From Candidatus Dojkabacteria bacterium (GTDB lineage Bacteria > Patescibacteriota > Dojkabacteria > J137): a stretch of 5,151 bases of DNA. Below the pieces are notes generated by a model, which searched no databases, was not told where the DNA came from, and saw nothing but the letters and a program-made list of their open reading frames with translations. The stretch covers positions 1 to 5,151 of the forward strand of contig JAGQLF010000066.1 of the NCBI GenBank assembly GCA_020429545.1, written 5' to 3'. Within the stretch, counting starts at the first letter, position 1. Every line of letters begins with the position of its first letter. The position numbers and the translations under genes were made by a program. Positions 1 to 4,862 of the stretch are shown one piece after another.

Positions 1-2
1 TA

Positions 3-905
3 GATATACTTAATCTCAAAGACAAGTCAGTCTATATTAATGCAACTTTAGGAGGTGGTGGATATTCCGAAAAAATATTAACTTCTATTAAAAATTCAAA
101 ATTGATTTCATTTGAAATTGATGAGAATGCTTATAAAAACTATCTATATTCGTTGGGGAATACAAACACTAATGCAGGTATAACTGAAATAAATCAAGAA
201 ACAAATACACAGTATGTAGCGAATAAAAATTTCTCTGAGTTAGAAGAAGTATTAAGTACATTAAAAATTTCTAATATAGATGGATTAGTTGCTGATCTTG
301 GTTGGTCAACAGATCAATTAAATTCAGTTGAAGGAATGTCTTTTGAAAACGAAAATGACTTTCTAGATATGCGATTTAACAACAATCTAGGTGTAACAGC
401 TGCAGATTTGTTAAATGCTCTAGGTAAAAGTGAGTTGAAGAAAATCTTTATGACATATGGAGATTTCTCAGATGCAGAAAGCTCATATTTTGTAAATGCA
501 ATTTTAGATAAGAGAAAAAAACATCAATTTGATCAAGTGAGTTACTTAAATAGATTAATTGAGTCAACTTTCGCAAATGCAAAAGGCAGATCTAATAAAA
601 ACATTAATCAGACTAAAGCACGTATTTATCAGTCTTTAAGAATATCGGTAAATAACGAATACGATAATCTAAAAGAACTTTTAAATGTGGGATTTAGTTT
701 GCTTAACAAATCGGCTCGTATGATTATTGTAACTTTTCACTCAGGCGAGGCAAAAATCATCGAAAAGTTTATTAGTGAAAATAATAAAGAACTAGACGTT
801 CTATCTAAAACAAATGAAGGAGATTACATTACTCCAACATTTGAAGAAATTAAAAATAACAACAAGTCTCGAAGTGCAAAGCTTTGGGCAATTGAAAAAA
901 TATAA
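3..905 (+). CDS. rsmH: 16S rRNA (cytosine(1402)-N(4))-methyltransferase RsmH, 5'-truncated by the window edge
   Basis: RsmH transfers a methyl group from S-adenosylmethionine to N4 of C1402 in the 16S rRNA decoding centre. The frame is open from base 3, so the start lies outside the window. A TTG at 102 is not the start, because the SAM-binding loop ATLGGGGYS is encoded before it (codons 14-22). Further RsmH blocks follow in order: DGLVADLGWST, GMSFENENDFLDMRF, the ARIYQSLRISVNNE block (TRTFQALRIAVNDE in typical members), IIVTFHSGEAKIIEKF and the C-terminal KSRSAKLWAIEK. About 300 residues are visible; the family usually has about 310, so perhaps 10-20 are missing. Two blocks diverge: the usual GGGGHS has Tyr for His, and the usual FHSLED reads FHSGEA. 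The stop lies 2 nt before ftsL, which implies co-transcription in the dcw cluster. Identification is firm. Confidence 0.95.
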   Translation, partial: DILNLKDKSVYINATLGGGGYSEKILTSIKNSKLISFEIDENAYKNYLYSLGNTNTNAGITEINQETNTQYVANKNFSELEEVLSTLKISNIDGLVADLGWSTDQLNSVEGMSFENENDFLDMRFNNNLGVTAADLLNALGKSELKKIFMTYGDFSDAESSYFVNAILDKRKKHQFDQVSYLNRLIESTFANAKGRSNKNINQTKARIYQSLRISVNNEYDNLKELLNVGFSLLNKSARMIIVTFHSGEAKIIEKFISENNKELDVLSKTNEGDYITPTFEEIKNNNKSRSAKLWAIEKI

Positions 906-907
906 TT

Positions 908-1228
908 ATGAAAAATACAAATTCAAAGAAAAAAGAAATTTTTAAATCTGTAAATAGAAGACTATTTATTGCAATTATAGTGTCTGTGGGTGCATTCTTC
1001 GCAACACAGATGTACATAACTTCTATTATTGGAACAAGTAACGCCGCAATAGAAGAAATAAGAATTAATAGAGATGAAATTAGACTAGAAAATGAAATTT
1101 TACGTTCCCAAATTGATGAAAAAAAATCGACAAAGTCTTTGACAGAATTAGCAAAGCGATATAATCTAACAGAACAACAGATTCAAAAAATTAACACAGA
1201 TCTGAATGATCTAGCACAAAGTTTCTGA
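908..1228 (+). CDS. ftsL: FtsL-like cell division protein (short bitopic coiled-coil protein)
   Basis: This 106-residue protein has a short basic N-terminus (residues 1-19, rich in Lys and Arg), one membrane segment at about 19-41 and then a charged, heptad-like helix at about 47-72 (AAIEEIRINRDEIRLENEIL). A second short helix runs to the end. This is the architecture of FtsL and FtsB, which pair through their periplasmic coiled coils and activate the septal synthase FtsW-FtsI. Sequence identity to FtsL is not recognisable by eye, as usual for this fast-evolving family; the call rests on architecture and on position between rsmH and ftsI. It could equally be labelled a septum-formation-initiator (FtsB/DivIC) protein. 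The ATG is 2 nt after the rsmH stop, with no Shine-Dalgarno sequence. Translation may depend on coupling to rsmH. Confidence 0.8.
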   Translation: MKNTNSKKKEIFKSVNRRLFIAIIVSVGAFFATQMYITSIIGTSNAAIEEIRINRDEIRLENEILRSQIDEKKSTKSLTELAKRYNLTEQQIQKINTDLNDLAQSF

Positions 1229-1242
1229 TGTAATTTTCGGGT

Positions 1243-1314
1243 ATGATTGGTAACAGTTGATAGCCTATATTAGATCATAACCATATCATAAATTTATCAT
1301 CCATTATCAATCAT
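1243..1314. promoter_or_regulatory. Phased ATCAT repeats inside an imperfect inverted repeat, ftsL-ftsI intergenic region
   Basis: ATCAT occurs at 1274, 1285 and 1296, ATCA at 1306 and ATCAT again at 1310. The first four steps are 11, 11 and 10 bp, one DNA helical turn each. The same segment forms a long imperfect inverted repeat: 1243-1262 against 1295-1314, with 16 of 20 positions complementary plus one G-T wobble, around a 32-nt centre. A weak -10-like TATATT sits at 1266-1271 without a convincing -35. Phased direct repeats before a dcw gene recall the clustered MraZ-type operators known from this locus in other bacteria, but the repeat unit differs. Whether it acts as a protein operator, an RNA hairpin or neither is not settled. 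Confidence 0.4.
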
Positions 1315-1344
1315 GTTGTTAAACTGTAGTCATTAAACATCGTT

Positions 1345-3171
1345 ATGTCTCAGAACAATCTTATAAATACAAAAATAAGAACAATACACATGCTATTTTT
1401 CTTTATTTTTTTGATTATTGTAATTGCATTAGTTAGATGGCAATTAGTTTACGCTGAAGATTTTAGAAAGATTGCTGATGGAAGAGTTTATTCCACAGAG
1501 CTAACCTCACTAAGGGGAAGTATTTATTCAAAAGATGGTTCAACATTAGCGTACTCAGAGCCAAGGTTTGATATGTATGTGTGGATGAACGGGTTAGAGT
1601 ATGTGGAAGAAAAAAATGTTCAAACGAGAGATGAATTCTTAAAGAAGGTAGCTCCAATAATTGATAAAACACCTGAAGGACTGTCAAAAGAAATAAGAGA
1701 GAATTATGAAGATAAAGGACTTCTATGGTTTAAGATTGGTGATAATCTATCTGCTGAACAATGGCAAGATTTAATAAACTTGAAAACTGATTCAAATGAG
1801 AAGAGGGACTTGCAGGGATTTCAGTTTTTACAATCATCACAAAGAGTTTATCCAGAAGGAAGGCTTGCATCTCACGTTCTTGGGTTAACTAATGAGTACA
1901 AAAATCAGGAGGTTGGGTTAGGCGGCATTGAAGGTCACTGGAATGGAGATTTAAATCCCAGAAAAGGTTTATTAATTAAAGAGACTGATGCAGTTGGTCA
2001 ATCTGTCGCTAGTTCTCTTTTCGCAACAATTGAACCTAAACCTGGAAGTTCAATCTACACAACAATAGATAAAAAACTGCAAACAATTGTAGAAGAAAAA
2101 ACAAAAGCTGCAGCAGAACAGTTTGGTGCTGAATCAACTTCTACAATTATCATGGATCCAAAAACTGGTGCAATTTTAGCAATGTCTAATTACCCTGACT
2201 ATAATCCTAACTTACGAGAAGAAACCGACCCTAGTGCCTATACCAACCAATCACTAACCATTCCATACGAGGTTGGATCTATTGGTAAAGTATTTACATT
2301 TTCTGTAGGTATAGATACAGGAGTATTTGCGCCTGATACATTGATTATGCCTAATGGTCATGAAGGATGTGAAAAATTTAGTGATGATTTAGAACCTTTG
2401 TGTACTTGGGATAAGAAACCACAAGGACCACTAACAGCATATGATTGTTTTGAAAAATCAGATAACATTTGTTTTTATCATATGGCTAATGATTTCATTA
2501 TGAATCTTGATGAAGGTGAAAATTTGAAACAAGAAGGAAAAGAAAAAAACTTTTATGATTACTTATATGATTTTGGTATTGGTAGAAATACAGGAATTGA
2601 CCTTTCAGGTGAAGATCCGGGAGTATTGAAAGAGCTAGAGAACTGGAACCTTGGAGATGTTGCCGCATTTTCATACGGCCACGGATATTTAACTACACCA
2701 TTACAAGTAATAACTGCAGTGTCAGTAATACCAAATAGGGGAATAAGAATGAGACCTCACATATTAGATAAAGTTGTAAAAGGTGATGGGGAGGTAATTG
2801 AATATGAACCATTACCATTTGATTTTGAACAAACTATAATTAAACCCGAAACCGCTGAACTAGTTGGCAATGTTATGCATCAGATATATTTAAGTAATAT
2901 TCGTGATTATGAATATTGGTATACAGACTTAAAAAACTATAACATTGGAATGAAATCTGGAACTGCTCTTATTGCTAACCAATATGGTTATACTAACGAT
3001 GTAAATTCAACGCAAATTGGTTTTGACATGTCTGATGAAAGATCTTTTATTATGCTTGTTAAAGTTAGTAAGCCCGAAGGAGGTCAACTTTCATACTATA
3101 ATTCTAGAGTAATGTGGTTAGATATTTTTGCAGCAGTAAAAGATCATTTAGGAGTTCAAAGAATACAATAA
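1345..3171 (+). CDS. ftsI: Class B penicillin-binding protein, FtsI/PBP3-like peptidoglycan transpeptidase
   Basis: This 608-residue protein should cross-link septal peptidoglycan outside the cytoplasmic membrane, paired with an FtsW-type glycosyltransferase. It has one N-terminal membrane anchor (about residues 14-36). The class B dimerisation/linker domain follows, with RGSIYSKDGSTLA (57-69) and GLGGIEG (191-197). The transpeptidase domain has all three catalytic motifs: SIGK (312-315, Ser312 nucleophile), SDN (372-374) and KSGT (537-540). The conserved GHG...TPLQ block is at 445-454. KSG replaces the commoner KTG, a known conservative variant. No PASTA domains follow. All four cysteines lie at 342, 353, 368 and 376, between or beside SIGK and SDN. 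The position after rsmH and ftsL favours FtsI over the elongation enzyme PBP2. No Shine-Dalgarno sequence precedes the ATG, and 116 nt separate it from ftsL, so it may have its own promoter. Confidence 0.92.
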   Translation: MSQNNLINTKIRTIHMLFFFIFLIIVIALVRWQLVYAEDFRKIADGRVYSTELTSLRGSIYSKDGSTLAYSEPRFDMYVWMNGLEYVEEKNVQTRDEFLKKVAPIIDKTPEGLSKEIRENYEDKGLLWFKIGDNLSAEQWQDLINLKTDSNEKRDLQGFQFLQSSQRVYPEGRLASHVLGLTNEYKNQEVGLGGIEGHWNGDLNPRKGLLIKETDAVGQSVASSLFATIEPKPGSSIYTTIDKKLQTIVEEKTKAAAEQFGAESTSTIIMDPKTGAILAMSNYPDYNPNLREETDPSAYTNQSLTIPYEVGSIGKVFTFSVGIDTGVFAPDTLIMPNGHEGCEKFSDDLEPLCTWDKKPQGPLTAYDCFEKSDNICFYHMANDFIMNLDEGENLKQEGKEKNFYDYLYDFGIGRNTGIDLSGEDPGVLKELENWNLGDVAAFSYGHGYLTTPLQVITAVSVIPNRGIRMRPHILDKVVKGDGEVIEYEPLPFDFEQTIIKPETAELVGNVMHQIYLSNIRDYEYWYTDLKNYNIGMKSGTALIANQYGYTNDVNSTQIGFDMSDERSFIMLVKVSKPEGGQLSYYNSRVMWLDIFAAVKDHLGVQRIQ

Positions 3172-3307
3172 CCAATTTGTAGGAACTAAGTACATAGGAA
3201 TAATTAACCGATAAAGACTTCTATCGACAAGCTCAGGTCATAATTATTGTCTCGACGCACCGTTCTAAGATTTATAAAAAGAAGTATTTGTTGAATTTTG
3301 AAATATA
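3172..3307. other. Intergenic region after ftsI, with a possible REP-like palindrome piece
   Basis: No credible coding frame is seen. A GACAA/TTGTC inverted repeat, extended to TCGA on both sides with a 2-nt bulge, spans about 3224-3256. It includes TCGACAAGCTCAGG, which resembles a repeat (TTCGACAAGCTCAG) that I recall as common in intergenic regions of many bacterial genomes; that resemblance is from memory. No strong hairpin with a U-run follows ftsI, so its terminator is not evident. On the minus strand this region is the trailer of the tRNA gene and contains a T-rich run (CTTCTTTTTAT) at about 3278-3288 that may end its transcript. Confidence 0.4.
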
Positions 3308-3378
3308 TTACCGGGTAGGGACTCGAACCCCAATTGTCAGGACCAAAACCTGAAGTCCTACCATTAGACGACCCGGTA
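3308..3378 (-). tRNA. tRNA-Gln (anticodon TTG)
   Basis: The minus strand folds into a complete cloverleaf of 71 nt. The acceptor stem TACCGGG pairs with CCCGGTA (7 of 7, beginning with the weak U1-A72 pair typical of bacterial tRNA-Gln). U8 is present. The D-arm is GTCT/GGAC around an AATGGTA loop. The anticodon stem TCAGG/CCTGA encloses TTTTGGT, giving anticodon TTG (reads CAA/CAG). There is a 4-nt variable region, and the T-arm is TGGGG/CCCTA around TTCGAGT. The discriminator is A, and the 3' CCA is not encoded, so it must be added by a CCA-adding enzyme. A promoter-like TATAGT lies 24-29 nt upstream. Confidence 0.95.
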
Positions 3379-3401
3379 TCTCAACATAAATTTTAACTCA
3401 A

Positions 3402-3407
3402 ACTATA
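3402..3407 (-). promoter_or_regulatory. Candidate -10 element for the tRNA-Gln gene
   Basis: TATAGT on the minus strand would start transcription near 3395, leaving a leader of about 16 nt before the tRNA 5' end at 3378. No clear TTGACA-type -35 is visible; the CCCGCTTTGCGGG hairpin occupies that location. The hexamer and its downstream bases (TATAGTTTGAGT) match the candidate promoter of the small gene at 3708-4088 in 11 of 12 positions. Confidence 0.45.
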
Positions 3408-3417
3408 CCTATCCTAC

Positions 3418-3432
3418 TCCCGCTTTGCGGGA
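3418..3432. repeat. Short GC-rich hairpin TCCCGC-TTT-GCGGGA
   Basis: This is a perfect 6-bp stem with a TTT (AAA on the minus strand) loop, strikingly GC-rich against its AT-rich surroundings. No T-run follows on either strand, so it is not a typical intrinsic terminator. It sits where a -35 element of the tRNA promoter would be expected. Confidence 0.55.
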
Positions 3433-3450
3433 CTAATACACAGATCTTTT

Positions 3451-3490
3451 CAGCCTTTATTCCAACAATTGGAATTCGTCTTCAAGGCTG
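3451..3490. repeat. Two-part stem-loop upstream of the tRNA gene
   Basis: The outer arms CAGCCTT (3451-3457) and AAGGCTG (3484-3490) pair perfectly. Inside them ATTCCAA (3459-3465) and TTGGAAT (3469-3475) form a second perfect 7-bp stem closed by a 3-nt loop. The two stems are joined by 1 nt on the left and an 8-nt bulge on the right. Transcription on either strand would give a stable RNA hairpin. Its function is unknown. Confidence 0.55.
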
Positions 3491-3499
3491 CTTATTGAG

Positions 3500-3517
3500 C
3501 ATTAGACGACCCGGTAT
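3500..3517 (-). repeat. Duplicated 5' end of tRNA-Gln (direct repeat of 3362-3379)
   Basis: CATTAGACGACCCGGTAT occurs exactly at 3362-3379 and again at 3500-3517, 138 bp apart. It covers the first 17 nt of the tRNA (acceptor 5' strand, U8, start of the D-arm) plus one upstream base. The second copy is not followed on the minus strand by an anticodon or T-arm, so it is a fragment and not a second tRNA. It may be a relic of tandem duplication, of recombination, or an attachment-site repeat. A weaker echo of the anticodon/D-arm region (AAAACCTGA...TACCA) lies at 3523-3540. Confidence 0.8.
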
Positions 3518-3578
3518 GAATTAAAACCTGACGATTACCAAACAAAGAGGAGGTAATTATCTTAGGTTTAATTTATCC

Positions 3579-3612
3579 CGATAGTAGATCACGAAATGAT
3601 CGTAACGTATCG
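3579..3612. repeat. Two-step inverted repeat (CGATA/TATCG enclosing GATCA/TGATC)
   Basis: CGATA (3579-3583) pairs with TATCG (3608-3612), and GATCA (3587-3591) pairs with TGATC (3597-3601) around a CGAAA loop. No T-run follows, so an intrinsic terminator is unlikely. It could be an operator or part of a structured RNA; the arms are short enough that chance cannot be excluded. Confidence 0.35.
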
Positions 3613-3707
3613 AGATGTCTGATTGTTAATTCGCTTTGTACTATTGCTCTTACTTAAGTATAGAGAAACTAGAACGATGAAATTATATCAAAATTATTAT
3701 ATTCTAG

Positions 3708-4088
3708 CTATTGTTCAAATCCAGACTTTCTTGATAGAAAAAACTGTCTTTTTAGTTGAACAAGTATTCGATTTTCGCTAGGTTGTGCTAATCCTAATAG
3801 TAAATTGTTTATTCTATTCTTTTGCTCATTTTTAGTCATTTTTGATAACTTTGAAGCCTCATCATTAAGCCATGAGGCATAGCTCCTATCAATCTTACTT
3901 AGATTAATACTGTTTATATCAAAGTCTTCACCTTTGCCACTCACAGATGGATTAGCTTTTATAATAGCAAGTAAAAGCTCTTCACCAGTTATTCCTAGAT
4001 TGTAATTCAAACTAGTATCATTATTACTTAATTGTTCAAGATCTTGTACCGTATTGGAAGAATAGTGATCGGATGTAAAATCTGCCAT
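3708..4088 (-). CDS. Hypothetical protein, 126 aa, possibly with a degraded signal peptide
   Basis: I do not recognise this protein. It is hydrophilic, Asn/Ser/Lys-rich and mostly helix-forming: a polar N-terminus (1-30), a GITGEELLLAIIKANPS segment (32-48), a linker, then a basic amphipathic part (about 63-120) including KNEQKNRINNLLLGLAQ (86-102). As annotated it has no membrane segment and no cysteine. The ATG at 4086-4088 is the only start available and has no Shine-Dalgarno sequence. The open frame continues upstream to a TAG at 4137-4139 and there encodes NYWCYSLSVLLLTFFA, which joins AMA-D at the ATG to look like a signal-peptide core with a signal-peptidase I site. No start codon exists for it. 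The gene may therefore be a cytoplasmic small protein or an exported protein with a broken 5' end. It is divergent from lemA with 154 bp between them. Confidence 0.6.
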   Translation of the reverse strand: MADFTSDHYSSNTVQDLEQLSNNDTSLNYNLGITGEELLLAIIKANPSVSGKGEDFDINSINLSKIDRSYASWLNDEASKLSKMTKNEQKNRINNLLLGLAQPSENRILVQLKRQFFLSRKSGFEQ

Positions 4089-4118
4089 TGCAAAGAAGGT
4101 AAGAAGTAGTACACTTAA

Positions 4119-4127
4119 ACTATAGCA
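4119..4127 (-). promoter_or_regulatory. Candidate extended -10 promoter for the 126-aa gene
   Basis: The minus strand reads TGCTATAGT, an extended -10 (TGnTATAAT type), with no clear -35. Transcription would start near 4112, about 24 nt before the ATG at 4088. The bases TATAGTTTAAGT match the tRNA-Gln upstream site TATAGTTTGAGT in 11 of 12 positions. If this promoter is real, the hydrophobic upstream reading frame is not part of the protein. Confidence 0.45.
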
Positions 4128-4197
4128 CCAGTAATTCTAAAATGGAATTTTTTTGTTTCACAGATTGAAAATACTTTATCTTTTATCTAACTCAGAA

Positions 4198-4203
4198 TAT
4201 AAT
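4198..4203 (+). promoter_or_regulatory. Candidate -10 element for lemA
   Basis: A perfect TATAAT lies 39 nt before the lemA ATG, implying a 5' leader of roughly 30 nt. The expected -35 position (about 4175-4180) reads TTTATC, only a weak match; TTGAAA at 4165-4170 is too far away (27-nt spacer). In such AT-rich DNA a single consensus hexamer is modest evidence. Confidence 0.4.
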
Positions 4204-4242
4204 GCTTAAGATATAAATAATTTACTTATTAATTTAATCTAT

Positions 4243-4806
4243 ATGGGAGCAGTTCTTGGCGGATTTTTGGGACTGATACTTTTAATTGTGCTTTTTGTTA
4301 TTGCACTTTACAACAGACTACAAAAACAAAATGTTTTAGTTGATGAGGCTTGGAGTGGAATTGATGTTCAACTTAAGAAGAGATTTGATCTAATTCCAAA
4401 CATTGTTGAAACTGTAAAAGGTTATGCAAAGCATGAAGAAGGAATATTTACTAAAGTTGCAGAACTTAGATCTGGAATGATGAAAGCTGAAAGTCCAGAA
4501 GAGTTAAGCAAATATGAAGGGGAATTAAGATCAACACTTAAAACTTTGTTTGCTGTTGCAGAAAACTATCCTGAATTAAAAGCAGATCAAAATTTTCAAA
4601 AGCTACAAGATTCATTACAAAATATAGAAGATGAATTAGAAGGAGCAAGAAGATATTACAATGGAACAGTAAGAGATTTAAATAGAATGATTGTTACATT
4701 TCCAAATAATCTTATTGCTGGAATGCTAAATATTACAAAGAGAGAATTCTTTGAAATTGAAGATGCTGCAGAGAGAGAGAATGTAAAAGTTGATTTTAGT
4801 GCATAA
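4243..4806 (+). CDS. lemA: LemA family protein
   Basis: LemA proteins are small membrane-anchored helical-bundle proteins of unsettled function; in several bacteria they sit beside HtpX-type proteases or TPM-domain proteins. This 187-residue copy is the usual length. It has one N-terminal membrane segment (about residues 4-23), then the family hallmark WSGIDVQLKKRFDLIPNIV (37-55) with TVKGYAKHE (57-65). Next come AENYPELKADQNFQKLQ (106-122), EDELEGARRYYNGTVRDLN (129-147), FPNNLIAG (153-160) and KREFFEIE (166-173). The rest of the molecule should be an outward-facing helical bundle. No htpX or TPM gene is adjacent here: lemA is alone, ended by a strong terminator. The ATG is not preceded by a Shine-Dalgarno sequence, and the membrane segment starts almost at residue 1. 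Confidence 0.95.
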   Translation: MGAVLGGFLGLILLIVLFVIALYNRLQKQNVLVDEAWSGIDVQLKKRFDLIPNIVETVKGYAKHEEGIFTKVAELRSGMMKAESPEELSKYEGELRSTLKTLFAVAENYPELKADQNFQKLQDSLQNIEDELEGARRYYNGTVRDLNRMIVTFPNNLIAGMLNITKREFFEIEDAAERENVKVDFSA

Positions 4807-4830
4807 TAAAAAAACAGTATAAAATTTTTG

Positions 4831-4862
4831 TAGTGTCCAATAATTATTGGACACTATTTTTT
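4831..4862 (+). terminator. Rho-independent terminator after lemA
   Basis: Arms 4831-4843 and 4844-4856 form a perfect 13-bp palindrome (TAGTGTCCAATAA and its complement), of which the innermost pairs become the loop. Six T's follow at 4857-4862, 25 nt after the lemA stop. The T-run overlaps the TAA of the converging minus-strand gene (4861-4863). On the minus strand the hairpin is followed by CAAAAATTTT, a poor U-tract, so it serves lemA best and may only weakly stop the opposite transcript. Confidence 0.9.

Larger units (their letters stand above)
3379..3707. other. Non-coding stretch with hairpins, a tRNA fragment and an orphan ribosome-binding-like site
   Basis: This stretch of about 330 bases has no supportable gene. 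From left to right it holds the tRNA promoter candidate, a TCCCGC-TTT-GCGGGA hairpin (3418-3432), a two-part hairpin (3451-3490), an 18-nt copy of the tRNA-Gln 5' end (3500-3517) and GAGGAGGT (3547-3554) with no usable ATG, GTG or TTG behind it. A CGATA/GATCA two-step hairpin follows at 3579-3612, then CTAGAA/TTCTAG arms (3669-3674 and 3702-3707) just after the stop of the minus-strand gene. The density of structure suggests remnants of a small mobile or tRNA-derived element, or an unannotated structured RNA. Neither is proven. Confidence 0.5.

Noticed and set aside
1274..1314. CRISPR-like array.
   Set aside because: The repeat cores are 5 bp with 5-6-bp spacing, far too short for CRISPR repeats and spacers.
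908..1345. UGA recoding (as in Gracilibacteria/Absconditabacteria).
   Set aside because: The ftsL frame ends sensibly at TGA (1226-1228), tryptophan and glycine use normal codons in all genes, and no in-frame TGA interrupts a recognised protein.
1463..1687. A 74-codon open frame on the minus strand inside ftsI.
   Set aside because: It lies wholly antisense to a well-supported transpeptidase gene, has a low-complexity His/Leu/Ser-rich product and no recognisable motif.
3451..3500. Possible SRP RNA, because the minus strand contains AAGCAGCC near a hairpin.
   Set aside because: The GGAA-type and asymmetric loop motifs of the SRP RNA apical domain are absent.
3440..3517. A possible second tRNA gene built on the duplicated tRNA 5' end.
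   Set aside because: There is no matching 3' acceptor strand, no anticodon arm and no T-loop on the minus strand after the fragment.
3547..3660. A GAGGAGGT site followed by an open frame of about 33 codons beginning at ATT (3556).
   Set aside because: No ATG, GTG or TTG lies at a usable distance, the frame is short, and it crosses a hairpin. It is kept only as an orphan-site observation.
3669..3707. CTAGAA/TTCTAG inverted repeat after the stop of the 126-aa gene as a terminator.
   Set aside because: The arms are only 6 bp, AT-rich, with a 27-nt loop and no proper U-run on the minus strand.
3676..3780. A 34-codon ATG frame on the plus strand overlapping the 3' end of the minus-strand gene.
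   Set aside because: It is short, antisense to the longer frame, and has no ribosome-binding site or recognisable features.
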